Origin: Brevibacterium aurantiacum
GTDB taxonomy: Bacteria > Actinomycetota > Actinomycetes > Actinomycetales > Brevibacteriaceae
Assembly: GCF_900169065.1 (NCBI RefSeq)
Contig: NZ_FXZB01000002.1
Coordinates: 1 to 64,000 of the forward strand
DNA length: 64,000 bases
Reading direction: 5' to 3'
Part shown: positions 53,277 to 61,874 of the stretch, in pieces
How the letters are laid out: every line of letters begins with the position of its first letter
How positions within the stretch are numbered: the first letter of the stretch is position 1
The notes under the pieces: model-generated
What the model was told of the DNA's origin: nothing
Seen by the model: only the letters and a program-made list of their open reading frames with translations
Databases searched by the model: none
Translations under genes and position numbers: made by a program

Positions 53277-54053
53277 TTAGGCCAGACGGTTCTTGGTGAG
53301 GTATTCGGCGAGTTCGGCTCCGCCATTGCCTTCGTCGACGACCTTCTCGCCGGCTTCGCGCGGCGGCTTCTCGGCGACGGTGACCATGATCGAGCGGGCC
53401 ACGGACAGGTCCTCGGCATCGATGTCGAGATCGGACAGGCTGATGACCTCGAAGGGCTTCTTCTTCGCCGCCATGATGCCCTTGAAGTTCGGGAATCGGG
53501 CTTCGGGAAGCGCCTCGGTGATGGAGATGACGGCGGGCAGTTCGGCCGAGACCTGCTGCTTGCCGCTTTCGACCGCGCGGGTGCCGGAGACCTTGCCGTC
53601 GCCCAGTTCGACGGTCGTCAGGCCGGTCACGTGCGGGTAGTCGAGGTGCTCGGCGAGCATCGCCGGCATCATGCCGCCGTTGCCGTCGGTGGAGAAGTTG
53701 CCGGTCACGACGAGGTCGAACTCACCGCGGCGCAGAGCGGCGGCGAGCACCTCGGCGGTCAGGCCCAGATCCGCACCGGCCAAGCCTTCATCGGCCACGT
53801 GCACGGCATTGTCGGCACCCATGGCCAGACCCTTGCGGATCGTCGCAGTCGCGGTATCGGGCGCCATGGAGATGACGGTCACCTCGGTGTCGCCGTCGGA
53901 GTCCTTCTGCGTCAGGGCGACCTCGAGGGCACGCTCACCGATCTCATCGAGGACGGCTTCCGAGGCGCCGCGATCGGCGAGCCCGGTTTCCAAGTTCAAC
54001 TTGCGGTCGCCGTACGTATCCGGGACCTCTTTGACCAACACCGCGATCTTCAA
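53277..54053 (-). CDS. etfB: Electron transfer flavoprotein beta subunit
   Basis: This 258-residue ETF beta has [18 protein letters not shown] at the N-terminus, then [18 protein letters not shown] and [20 protein letters not shown] of the AMP-binding pocket, and [18 protein letters not shown]. It is the first gene of etfB-etfA-cytochrome b. A 16-bp palindrome about 40 bases upstream may be an operator. Confidence 0.96.
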   Translation of the reverse strand: MKIAVLVKEVPDTYGDRKLNLETGLADRGASEAVLDEIGERALEVALTQKDSDGDTEVTVISMAPDTATATIRKGLAMGADNAVHVADEGLAGADLGLTAEVLAAALRRGEFDLVVTGNFSTDGNGGMMPAMLAEHLDYPHVTGLTTVELGDGKVSGTRAVESGKQQVSAELPAVISITEALPEARFPNFKGIMAAKKKPFEVISLSDLDIDAEDLSVARSIMVTVAEKPPREAGEKVVDEGNGGAELAEYLTKNRLA

Positions 54054-54472
54054 GGATGACTCCTTAGGTTCGTGAAGCAGTTCCAGCTGCGTGAGACTTT
54101 CGTCTCATAATCTACAGGTGGCTGATTTCCGTCCGTTGACCGGGTCCGGGTTGGAACCGATCATGTCCATCACCCATGGTACGTGGTAAGCACCACAGAT
54201 ATCTCCGTAACTGTACGAACGATCGACAGAATTTGTCCAGTGCGCCGGACTCCGCAACCATGCGGACTTTCCTCGCCGAGGCGGTCCCCCTGTCGTCGAC
54301 GACGGGACCTCGACGCAGGGCCATCCCCTCGCCGAGGCGGGGCCCTAGAATGGGAAGGAGACCGACCATTCCTCCCGGTGCCCATCGCCGCCTCTCCGCG
54401 CGAGTGCATCAGGGCAGGTTGAACGCAGAGGTCGCAGGCAAGACGCAGACATCAACGGTGAAGGAGCGCCCC
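54054..54472. other. Divergent intergenic region between etfB and the AsnC/Lrp gene
   Basis: The region contains the palindrome TGAGAC-TTTC-GTCTCA at 54092-54107, beside a likely -10 on the etfB strand (GATTAT). Between about 54260 and 54350 the sequence TCGCCGAGGCGG occurs twice (54272-54283 and 54330-54341). I see no gene here. Confidence 0.5.
54092..54107. promoter_or_regulatory. Palindromic operator candidate upstream of etfB
   Basis: TGAGAC (54092-54097), spacer TTTC, GTCTCA (54102-54107) is a perfect dyad overlapping the presumed etfB promoter. The divergent AsnC/Lrp-type gene is a candidate for binding it. Confidence 0.45.
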
Positions 54473-54928
54473 GTGGCATTCGACCTCGACGACATCGACC
54501 GCAGCATCATCGCCGCCCTCGTCGAGGACTCGCGCCTGAGCGTGCGCCAGCTGGCCGAACGTGTCCACATCTCCCGCTCCGCCGCACATAAGCGCTTCAC
54601 CACCCTCATCGAATCGGGTGCGATCAGAAAATTCACCGCCGAGGTGGACCGCGAGGCTCTCGGCATGACCGTGACCGCGGTCGTCGTCGTCAAGATCGGC
54701 GAGCGCCCCTGGCCGCAGGTCCGCGATGACCTGGCAGCCCTTCCCTTCGTCGAGAAGGTCCAAGCCGTCAGCGGGGACATTGACGCCCTGGTGACGGTCA
54801 ATGCCCCGGATAACACTGCGCTGTCGCAGGTAATCCTGCGCCGCATCCACGAAGTCCCGGGCGTCGTGTCCTCCCGCTCGCTCCTCATCCTCGATGAGGC
54901 CGAGGGCCACAGGCCGGGCGCCGGCTGA
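54473..54928 (+). CDS. AsnC/Lrp-family transcriptional regulator
   Basis: This 151-residue regulator has a helix-turn-helix (LDDIDRSIIAALVEDSRLSV, LAERVHISRSAAHKRFTTLI) and a RAM ligand-binding domain (VEKVQAVSGDIDALVTVNAP). The GTG start at 54473 follows AAGGAG. It is divergent from etfB and convergent with a siderophore-binding protein gene. Regulation of the etf operon is a reasonable guess. Confidence 0.88.
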   Translation: MAFDLDDIDRSIIAALVEDSRLSVRQLAERVHISRSAAHKRFTTLIESGAIRKFTAEVDREALGMTVTAVVVVKIGERPWPQVRDDLAALPFVEKVQAVSGDIDALVTVNAPDNTALSQVILRRIHEVPGVVSSRSLLILDEAEGHRPGAG

Positions 54929-54938
54929 GTAGTGCGGC

Positions 54939-55952
54939 TCAGTCCTTCTGGTATTCGGTGATGGCTTTCTCGGCAAGGTCGAGACCGTAATCCGCGTCGG
55001 CGTATCCGGCGATTGTGGCTTTGCCGATCGGATAGACGTGTCCGGCCCGGACAGCCGGGAGGTCTTTGAACACAGCGGAGTCCATGAGCGCCTTCGTCAA
55101 CGAGTCATAGTCGCCGCGCAGGTCCGAGTTGACGAAGATGATGTCGGCATCGGACAGACTGCGGTCGAGGACTTCCAGCGAGATCTGAGCTTCGGGCTCG
55201 ACGGTCCCTGACTTATTGCCTCCCTGTTCGGCCTTGCCGTACTTCTTCACCATGGCGTCCTCGTCGGCCGACCAATCGAACCCGAGTGGGAACAGAATCG
55301 TGCCGAGCATGTTCTCACTGCCCCACAGATATGCCGAGTTCTCCTCGAAGGAGGACACCACTCCGATCGTGGTGCCCTCGGTGACCTCGGAATGCTTTTC
55401 GCCGAGCTGCTTCTGCCGAGCCGTGAATTCTCTGTCGAGTTCGTCGAGCTGATCGGTCTTGTTGACGGCGTCTGCGACTTCCCCAACACGCTGCTGCCAA
55501 TTCGCGCGGTCTCCGCCGCGCAGGGTGAACTGGTAGACGGGTGCGATCTCCTCGAGCTGCTCGATCATCTCCGGTTCGAAGATGTTCGGGGACAGGATGA
55601 GGTCGGGTTCGGCCTCGGCGAGCTTCTCGAGGTCCGGCTCCTGCTGACTGACTGTGGGGATCCCCTCGAGTTCATCGAGCCACACCTCGGGCACGGCCGG
55701 ATCCTGGTACTCGCCCTGCGCCACGGGAGGCGCGTCAAGATCCATGAGGGTCTCGGTGGCGGCGTAGTGCAGTGTCGCGACGGCCTTCGGAGCCGCGGGC
55801 ACTTCGACCTCCGCGCCGGTCGCATCGGTGACGGTGCGCGTCTCGGAGGCAGTGCCCGGGTTCGCTTCCTCACTGCCGCCTGCGCATCCGGCGAGGAGAG
55901 CGAGGCCGGTGGCTCCGGCGATGGCAGCAGCGGTCAGGCGCGTCAATGTCAT
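54939..55952 (-). CDS. Iron-siderophore ABC transporter substrate-binding lipoprotein
   Basis: This 337-residue lipoprotein has a signal peptide ending in the lipobox LLAGC (Cys23). The mature part is a FepB/FecB-type periplasmic-binding fold with ATETLMDLDAPPVAQGEYQD, EPDLILSPNIFEPEMIEQLE and VSSFEENSAYLWGSENMLG. No permease or ATPase gene is beside it. It follows the siderophore-interacting protein gene on the same strand, with 69 bases between, so both probably answer to the iron box upstream. Confidence 0.9.
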   Translation of the reverse strand: MTLTRLTAAAIAGATGLALLAGCAGGSEEANPGTASETRTVTDATGAEVEVPAAPKAVATLHYAATETLMDLDAPPVAQGEYQDPAVPEVWLDELEGIPTVSQQEPDLEKLAEAEPDLILSPNIFEPEMIEQLEEIAPVYQFTLRGGDRANWQQRVGEVADAVNKTDQLDELDREFTARQKQLGEKHSEVTEGTTIGVVSSFEENSAYLWGSENMLGTILFPLGFDWSADEDAMVKKYGKAEQGGNKSGTVEPEAQISLEVLDRSLSDADIIFVNSDLRGDYDSLTKALMDSAVFKDLPAVRAGHVYPIGKATIAGYADADYGLDLAEKAITEYQKD

Positions 55953-56021
55953 ACGTTTGTCCTTATTCTTCTTTGATCTGGTGAACGTCCGGGTGAGGCG
56001 GCCGGGCCCCGGAGAGGCAGT

Positions 56022-57914
56022 TCAGGAGCGTGCGGCGATCACGGCCGATCGGAACCGGCCGAACCCCCATCCGATGTCTCTCACCTGCACGTGCGCGGCT
56101 CCGAGCCTGTGCAGATCCGTGACGAGCTCGCCGCTGGTCAGCGACGGATTCCCGGTGGTGGCCAGGACCGTGATGAGCTCTTCGGCCTGATGGTCATCGG
56201 TCTCGGCATCGTCGGTGAAGGGTTCGACGATCACTACTGTCCGGCTCGCGGCGAACATCCGGTCCAACAACGAGGTCACCTCTGTCCGCGATCGCCCCGT
56301 CAATCCGGCGATCACGAGGGTGCAGTCGACGTCCGGCCAGGGTCGTCGACCGGACAGGCCCTGTGCGCCGGGAGTGTGGATCGTCCGCCCCGAATGCGAG
56401 GCCTTCCTCGTCAAGGCGGCGGCCGCCTCGGCGTCGACATCACCGACGACGGCGAGGCTCTCGGCCGATGCCACGGGTTCGAGGTCGAGGATGAGATCGA
56501 GGACATACTGCAGGTGGTCGAGGCTGCGTCGCCGGTGGGCGGAGTCGAGTTCGGAATCGGCGTCGCGCTGGGCATGCCAGGTGGGAGCCTGAATCGTCGA
56601 GGCGCGGGAGGAGCGGGAGGCGAACCCGCCTCTGAGCACATCGATGAGGTCGACGAGGGAGAAAAGGTCGAGCAGCGCCGCATCGCTCAGGTCAAGTCCG
56701 TCGGAGGCACCGTCGCCTGTGAGGACCGCTCCGGTCGGGGTGTTGCGGTAGTTCTCCTCCTCACGCGCAAGGAGCCCGAGGGAGCACATAGCCGTCAGCA
56801 CCGGGCGCACACGGTCGGTGTCGAGGCCGAGTTCGGCGGCGATCGCCTCGGCGGTGGCGACTCCGCCAGCGATGAGGTCGTTGATGCCGAGGGTGACGGC
56901 CGTCCGGGTGATGATCGCGGGGAGCAGTTCGGTCATTTCGTGGACCTGGTGGAGGACCTCGAGAGTTCCGTCCGGTTCGGCGCTGCCCTCGCTGCCGGCT
57001 GCTGCAGAAGGGGCCGAATCATCGGCCGGGGCGTACTCGGCCCCAGACCCCTCGAGCGTGGCCTCGGGCGTGGAGGCGACTGCCGCACTGGGCGCGGCGG
57101 GACGAGTCGGCATCTTCCGCCAGTAGCCGACGACCTCGACGTCCTCTTTGGGAAGGCCGATCTCCCGGCGCAGGTAGCGGCGGATGGGGGCGATGGTCAG
57201 CGTCTCGCCCGCGCACCAGGCGAAAGTGCGTCCTTCGGGCAGATCGAGATTCTTCACAGCGTCGAACATCAGGCGCGATTCGCCCGGTGCGGTGGATCCG
57301 CGGATGAGCCAGTCGATTTCGACATCGGCTTCGGTGGGGATGTCTTGAATGTCGTCGGAGGTGGGTACTTCGATGATGATGTGACCGCGGGTGCCAACAG
57401 GTGCCTCTTCGAGCCAGCGCCCGACAGCGGGCAGCGCCGTCTCGTCGGCAACGAGGAGGTGGAAATCGATGTCGTCGGCCAGCCCGGCGCAGGTCTTCGG
57501 TCCGGCGAAGCTGATCCGATCACCGACCGCGACGCCGAAAGCCCAGTCAGAGGCCAGTCCGGAGTCATGGCGCACGATGTCGATGCTGAAGGAGTTCGTC
57601 TCGTGGTCGACGCTGCGAACAGTGTAGTCGCGGGCACGGTTGAGCGCTTCCCGATTCCAGTTGAAGCGGAACTCCTCCTGCTCGCCGATATCGAGGGATG
57701 AGCCGTCGGGCGGGGGAATGACGAGTTTCACGTGATCGTCGAAACCCTCGGAGCGGAATGCAGGCCGTGCAGCCTCGCCGACCCCACCGGCCGCCAATTG
57801 ATCGCCTGCCACTGTCAGGCGTCGCATGTTCGGGGTGATGTCGACGATGCCGGTGACTTCCACTTCTCGCAGGATGATCGGCAACACCTGCAGAGGCCTG
57901 GAAGTACGCGGCAT
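56022..57914 (-). CDS. Siderophore-interacting (ViuB-type) flavoprotein fused to a methyltransferase-like domain
   Basis: This is a 630-residue protein. Residues 1 to about 265 are a SIP ferric-siderophore reductase: RDYTVRSVDHETNSFSIDIV, then LLVADETALPAVGRWLEEAP and RTFAWCAGETLTIAPIRRYL. A Ala/Ser/Pro/Glu linker follows, then a C-terminal half with a winged-helix O-methyltransferase-like start (TELLPAIITRTAVTLGINDL, then IAAELGLDTDRVRPVLTAMC). The SAM motif itself is not obvious, so that half may be inactive. SIPs alone have about 270 residues, so this is a fusion. ATG 57914 lies 7 bases after GGAG. Confidence 0.83.
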   Translation of the reverse strand: MPRTSRPLQVLPIILREVEVTGIVDITPNMRRLTVAGDQLAAGGVGEAARPAFRSEGFDDHVKLVIPPPDGSSLDIGEQEEFRFNWNREALNRARDYTVRSVDHETNSFSIDIVRHDSGLASDWAFGVAVGDRISFAGPKTCAGLADDIDFHLLVADETALPAVGRWLEEAPVGTRGHIIIEVPTSDDIQDIPTEADVEIDWLIRGSTAPGESRLMFDAVKNLDLPEGRTFAWCAGETLTIAPIRRYLRREIGLPKEDVEVVGYWRKMPTRPAAPSAAVASTPEATLEGSGAEYAPADDSAPSAAAGSEGSAEPDGTLEVLHQVHEMTELLPAIITRTAVTLGINDLIAGGVATAEAIAAELGLDTDRVRPVLTAMCSLGLLAREEENYRNTPTGAVLTGDGASDGLDLSDAALLDLFSLVDLIDVLRGGFASRSSRASTIQAPTWHAQRDADSELDSAHRRRSLDHLQYVLDLILDLEPVASAESLAVVGDVDAEAAAALTRKASHSGRTIHTPGAQGLSGRRPWPDVDCTLVIAGLTGRSRTEVTSLLDRMFAASRTVVIVEPFTDDAETDDHQAEELITVLATTGNPSLTSGELVTDLHRLGAAHVQVRDIGWGFGRFRSAVIAARS

Positions 57915-58030
57915 GTATTCAGCTCCGAGGGTTCTTGACGTATGAAACAGCGAGAAACAGAGAAGCCGGACCCACAACTTCAAGCAGGTGTGTCAACTGC
58001 CTTAGGCAAGACCGATGTTCCCTATATCTC

Positions 58031-58049
58031 ATAGGTGAGCCTAACCTGG
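58031..58049. promoter_or_regulatory. DtxR/IdeR-type iron box
   Basis: ATAGGTGAGCCTAACCTGG agrees with the consensus TTAGGTTAGGCTAACCTAA at 14 of 19 positions, with the core AGGT and CTAACCT intact. It lies 117 bases upstream of the siderophore-interacting protein gene, fitting repression by iron. Confidence 0.75.
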
Positions 58050-58136
58050 GATCGCAGCAGGTGCAACCACTTATTTTCAACACCGACCAGAGACCGCCAC
58101 CTCAGTTCGCTCCGACACCCCTGGTCTCGCCTCGTC

Positions 58137-60095
58137 TTATTCGCGCGGTCCCGACAGCAGCATGAGCGCGGCACCGGCGACGATGCGCTTGTACACCGGC
58201 TCGACAGACAGCGTGTCTCCGCCGGCTGTGAGGAGCCCGAACTCGGTGAGTTCCTGCAGCTCGTCTGCCAAGAGCGTGGAGAGTCGCTCGGCGCGCACCT
58301 CGCCGAGGTCGAGGTCGGGGCGTTCGGGTGCCGAGTCAGGAGTGAGGATCTCGATGAGGCGTTGGGCGATCGTGATCGCCGGGGCGCCGTAGTCCTCTCC
58401 GGGAACGAGGTTGATCACGTCGAGCAGCCGCTCGTAGATGAAGGCGCCGATGACCGGCAGTGCGGTATCCGCGCTCACCTCACCCTTCTTCCACTCGTCG
58501 GCGGCGCTTCCCGGGCGGACCTTGGTGCCGGTGATCTCGGTGATCTCAGCACTCTGCATCACGGCCCACATTGCTTCGAGGACGGGCACCTCATCGGCGC
58601 TGCGCGCATAGTTCACGCCGTCTTCGTACCGGGCGTTCGACGCAACCCCGACGGCGTCGATGCCGAACTTTTCGGCCGCCTCGGCGATATCGGCCCGCTT
58701 CACCCGTCCCGTACCGGTCAACGGGCGGGAGTCGCCGATCCATTCGAGAATGCCGGCCACACCTGAAACGAGGCGGTTGTCCGACAACGGCTGCGCGAGC
58801 TGCTCCTCACTCAGGGCATTGGCTTCGACTGCGGCCATCAGGGCCGAGGGCAGCGGGTCGGTGCGCATGCTCGCGGCCTCGGCTCGGGCGCGGGCGGCGT
58901 TCCAGCGTTCGGGGTTCTCGTCGGTGTCCATGCGGAAGCGGAGATAGTTGTCGAGAGCTTCTAGGCTGTCGAGGAAGATCACCGTCGACGGCGATTCGCC
59001 ATCGGTCTTCTCGGCCTCCTCCTGTCCGTCGACTGCGAAGCTTTCAAGGACGTCGAGGAGGTCGTCGATTCCCTCCGGTTCGTCGATATCTGCGCGGGAG
59101 GACACGGCGATGCAGAACAGGAGGTGGGCGATGTCGAAGACCTCTGAGTCCTCGTCGACGTCGTCGTAGGTCTCGGCCAGCCAGTCGCGGAAGCGCTGAT
59201 AGAGCGGCATCTCGTAGACGGTCTTCTCGACCGCGTCCATTCGTTCGTCGACGCTCTGCGGGTCGGCGTGGGGATTCGCCTGTGCGCTCGCCTCGGCGCT
59301 CGATCCGCCGAGCCACTCAGGCAGGTCCTGTTCTGCGGCAGGGCCGTCCTGGACGTCCTGGTCGTCCTGGTCGTCCTGGAACACTCGGTCGGTGGAACCG
59401 TAGGTGCCCGCAACCGGTTCCGGATAGCCGTCGAGCGGCATGAGCTCGTCGACGAATTGCTGCTCCAAGACCTTGTTTCGTTTGGCCAACCGCGCGACCG
59501 CGGCGGCTACGGCGAGCATGGAGCCCTCGAGGACTGGACGTCCGCTGTTGCTGGCGATGAGGCGATCGAGGCTGTCGACGACGCGGCCCTTATGTGCCAG
59601 GGCCAGGATGTCGCGGGCCACGGCACGGGACTTCTTCGCCGACCACTTCGGTGCCATCACTCCGCCGAGCTTCGGTCCGTGCACGTCGTCGGTGAACCAT
59701 TCGTCGAGGAGGTCCATCGCTGCCCCGGTCACCTGCGCGACGCTCGGGTTGAAGTCCTGGGGGTCAGAGGGCAGGGAGGCCACAACAGCCTCGGCGGTTT
59801 TGATGTCGCCTTCGGCAAAGGTCACGGAGAACGACCGCAGCTTCCCCAGAGCCAGTCCGCGGTGGGCACCGACCGGGGTGAACAGGCGGCGGTTGTATTC
59901 CTCCTGCGCCTTCTCCATGGCTGCGTGGAATTCGGCCTCGGTGAAGTCCGCATTCGGATCATCGACGTCAATGCCTTCGGCCTTGAGGAACGGCGCCAGC
60001 TCCCGCATCATCCCGTCGCCCATGCCGGGGTTGTGGCTGATTTTGCCGCCCGCTGCCATTCCGTGGAATTCGGGACCGTCGAAGAAAGTAGACAC
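58137..60095 (-). CDS. Large acidic protein of unknown function
   Basis: This is a 652-residue soluble, acidic, mostly helical protein without signal peptide or membrane segments. It starts MSTFFDGPEFHGMAAGGKIS. A Q/D-rich spacer DDQDDQDVQDGP lies near the middle, and two parts flank it. I recognise no catalytic motif or domain. It stands alone between an iron-regulated unit and a divergent or parallel TetR gene. Similar proteins appear in other actinobacteria as conserved hypotheticals, as far as I recall. Confidence 0.7.
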   Translation of the reverse strand: MSTFFDGPEFHGMAAGGKISHNPGMGDGMMRELAPFLKAEGIDVDDPNADFTEAEFHAAMEKAQEEYNRRLFTPVGAHRGLALGKLRSFSVTFAEGDIKTAEAVVASLPSDPQDFNPSVAQVTGAAMDLLDEWFTDDVHGPKLGGVMAPKWSAKKSRAVARDILALAHKGRVVDSLDRLIASNSGRPVLEGSMLAVAAAVARLAKRNKVLEQQFVDELMPLDGYPEPVAGTYGSTDRVFQDDQDDQDVQDGPAAEQDLPEWLGGSSAEASAQANPHADPQSVDERMDAVEKTVYEMPLYQRFRDWLAETYDDVDEDSEVFDIAHLLFCIAVSSRADIDEPEGIDDLLDVLESFAVDGQEEAEKTDGESPSTVIFLDSLEALDNYLRFRMDTDENPERWNAARARAEAASMRTDPLPSALMAAVEANALSEEQLAQPLSDNRLVSGVAGILEWIGDSRPLTGTGRVKRADIAEAAEKFGIDAVGVASNARYEDGVNYARSADEVPVLEAMWAVMQSAEITEITGTKVRPGSAADEWKKGEVSADTALPVIGAFIYERLLDVINLVPGEDYGAPAITIAQRLIEILTPDSAPERPDLDLGEVRAERLSTLLADELQELTEFGLLTAGGDTLSVEPVYKRIVAGAALMLLSGPRE

Positions 60096-60267
60096 GCATT
60101 GCTCCTGCCGAGGATGAACTGAAGAAATAACGGTAACAAATCAGACCTCGTCGGCCCCACAACTGCCCCGGCATGGCCCCGCGGCTTCACCGAGATCACA
60201 TTTCGGGAGTCGGCGGTACCGCACACAGCTCTGCGGGCCCGGTCGGTGTTCACGCCCTGGTCAGCGC

Positions 60268-60894
60268 TCAGCCTCCCGGAGAAGCGAGGGTCTTCCGCAC
60301 CGCCCTGATGGTCAGCTCGAGAGACTGGGCGCGCGCGGTCGGATCGTCGACGCCGACGCTCACGCTGTAGAGGTGTCCGGAGCCGATGGTGAGGTAGACG
60401 AACGCCGCCGCCCATCCGATGGGCACGCCTTCATCGATGGAACCGTCCGCCTGCCCTTTCGCGATGACGGCCTCGAGGGGATCATCCTCGGCATCCGCAG
60501 ATTCAGCGCACGTGCTGGACTCAGCGCCTGACCGGGACTCGGCGGCCGCCTCGGCGAAGGATTCATCGGTGATGATCGGGTTGTCGGCGAAGAGCAGGGT
60601 GAGCACATCGGGCAGAGTGAACAGCTCCGCACAGATCCGCTCGAGCGCAGCCAGCCCGGTCCCTTCGCCGGGACGGGCCTTCATGACCGCCTCACCGAAT
60701 CGCCGGGCACCGAGCAGGGCCGCCGCACCGACGAGCGCCTCCCGATCACCGAAATGTCGGTAAAGAGTGGTGCGACCGACGCCGATCGACTGTGAAAGTT
60801 CGATCATCGACGCCTGCGGGTTCGCGGCAAGGTGGGTCAGTGCCTCGCTGACCAGCGCCTCTCGGCCCAATCGACGCATTCCCTGCACCGGCAC
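60268..60894 (-). CDS. TetR-family transcriptional regulator
   Basis: This 208-residue regulator has the N-terminal helix-turn-helix SMIELSQSIGVGRTTLYRHF and a variable C-terminal ligand domain with a low-complexity Ser/Ala/Asp/Glu stretch near residues 120-140. It is divergent from the YqeB-like gene. A perfect palindrome between them is the likely binding site. ATG 60894 or the Met 5 codons later may be the start. Confidence 0.87.
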   Translation of the reverse strand: MPVQGMRRLGREALVSEALTHLAANPQASMIELSQSIGVGRTTLYRHFGDREALVGAAALLGARRFGEAVMKARPGEGTGLAALERICAELFTLPDVLTLLFADNPIITDESFAEAAAESRSGAESSTCAESADAEDDPLEAVIAKGQADGSIDEGVPIGWAAAFVYLTIGSGHLYSVSVGVDDPTARAQSLELTIRAVRKTLASPGG

Positions 60895-60936
60895 AACCCC
60901 TCCCTGACTCTGCGAACGATACAGAGCAGTCTACTT

Positions 60937-60956
60937 GTGGAACAGCGTTGTTCCAC
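60937..60956. promoter_or_regulatory. Perfect palindromic operator between tetR-like and yqeB-like genes
   Basis: GTGGAACA (60937-60944), spacer GCGT, TGTTCCAC (60949-60956). It is followed by GGTATCATTGAGTACC, a second, weaker dyad. The site fits a TetR dimer and overlaps the expected promoters of both genes. Confidence 0.7.
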
Positions 60957-61000
60957 TTTGGTATCATTGAGTACCGACAATGCCTTCGAGGATCGAGCAC

Positions 61001-61519
61001 GTGATGGATCAGCCCCAGCAGAAGATCGACTTCGCAACCCAGCAGCCCCACGCCCCCGCGACGTTCGCGCTCAGTCGGAGCGACGTCGTCGTCATCGGCC
61101 TCGTCTGCATCGGCATCGGGGTGGCGCTCGGCTTCTTCCTTCCAGCCCTCGGCTCGATTGCCGCGACTTTCCCCATCCCTTTCGGTGACGTCATCGAGAA
61201 GCTCAGCCGCTTCGACCAGGCGTGGGTCGTCATCGCCCGACCGATCATCGGCGGGTTGCTCGGACTCATCGCCGCCTTCTTCATCGCCGCATCGACGACT
61301 CCCCTGGTCGTCGATGAACACGGAATCACCATCGGCCGAGACGACGACCACCCGCTGCGCATCTCCCGCGCCTCGTTCTCGACCGCGTACTTCACCGACG
61401 GCAAGCTCGTCGTCGTCACCGAGGGCGGGCACCAGGCCTTCAAAGGAGATGCCGAAGGCAAAAAGACCGCGATTGCCGAGGCCTTCACCTCCCGCGGATA
61501 TCGCTGGGGCGAGATCTGA
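61001..61519 (+). CDS. YqeB-like membrane protein
   Basis: This is an about 172-residue protein with two central transmembrane helices (VVVIGLVCIGIGVALGFFL and PIIGGLLGLIAAFFIAA). A cytosolic PH-like beta domain (TPLVVDEHGITIGRDDDHPL, ISRASFSTAYFTDGKLVVVT) follows. This matches the YqeB family, function unknown. GTG 61001 lies 8 bases after GAGGA; ATG 61004 and ATG 60980 are alternatives. It is probably controlled by the divergent TetR protein. Confidence 0.78.
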   Translation: MMDQPQQKIDFATQQPHAPATFALSRSDVVVIGLVCIGIGVALGFFLPALGSIAATFPIPFGDVIEKLSRFDQAWVVIARPIIGGLLGLIAAFFIAASTTPLVVDEHGITIGRDDDHPLRISRASFSTAYFTDGKLVVVTEGGHQAFKGDAEGKKTAIAEAFTSRGYRWGEI

Positions 61520-61874
61520 GGGCCGCGGCGCCGAAGGTTGGGACGGCGTACATCGCCCCGCTCGGAGAGGACTTCTCACCGAGAGCTGATGCGATCGACG
61601 GGAGGAAGTAATCCAGAAGTGACGAGCTGGCGAGGGCGATATCGATAAGGCTTTTCAACGTCCTCGATGCCAACCCTGCGGTCGTCGTCCACAACCGCGA
61701 CAACGAAGAATGCCGAGCCAAGCCGACACCGCCGCTCTCTCGTCGGCACGAATGAGAATCGGCCCCGAAATATAGTTCTCCGAGGCCGATTAACAATGTG
61801 GGAACGCAGGCAACCACGCGGCAAAAACGCAATCTCTCATACGCGTCCACATGCTTGCTAGACGCAACGTCCCG
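61520..61874. other. Gene-poor stretch before the ISL3-type IS
   Basis: Several overlapping frames exist, but none looks real. One leftward frame (61824-61576) contains FFVVAVVDDDRRVGIEDVEK, which might be the trace of a decayed gene. The GC content is lower than in the flanking genes. Confidence 0.35.

Noticed and set aside
61485..61850. Leftward 121-codon frame overlapping the YqeB-like gene end
   Set aside because: It overlaps a real gene in antisense, has no ribosome site, and contains no recognisable domain.
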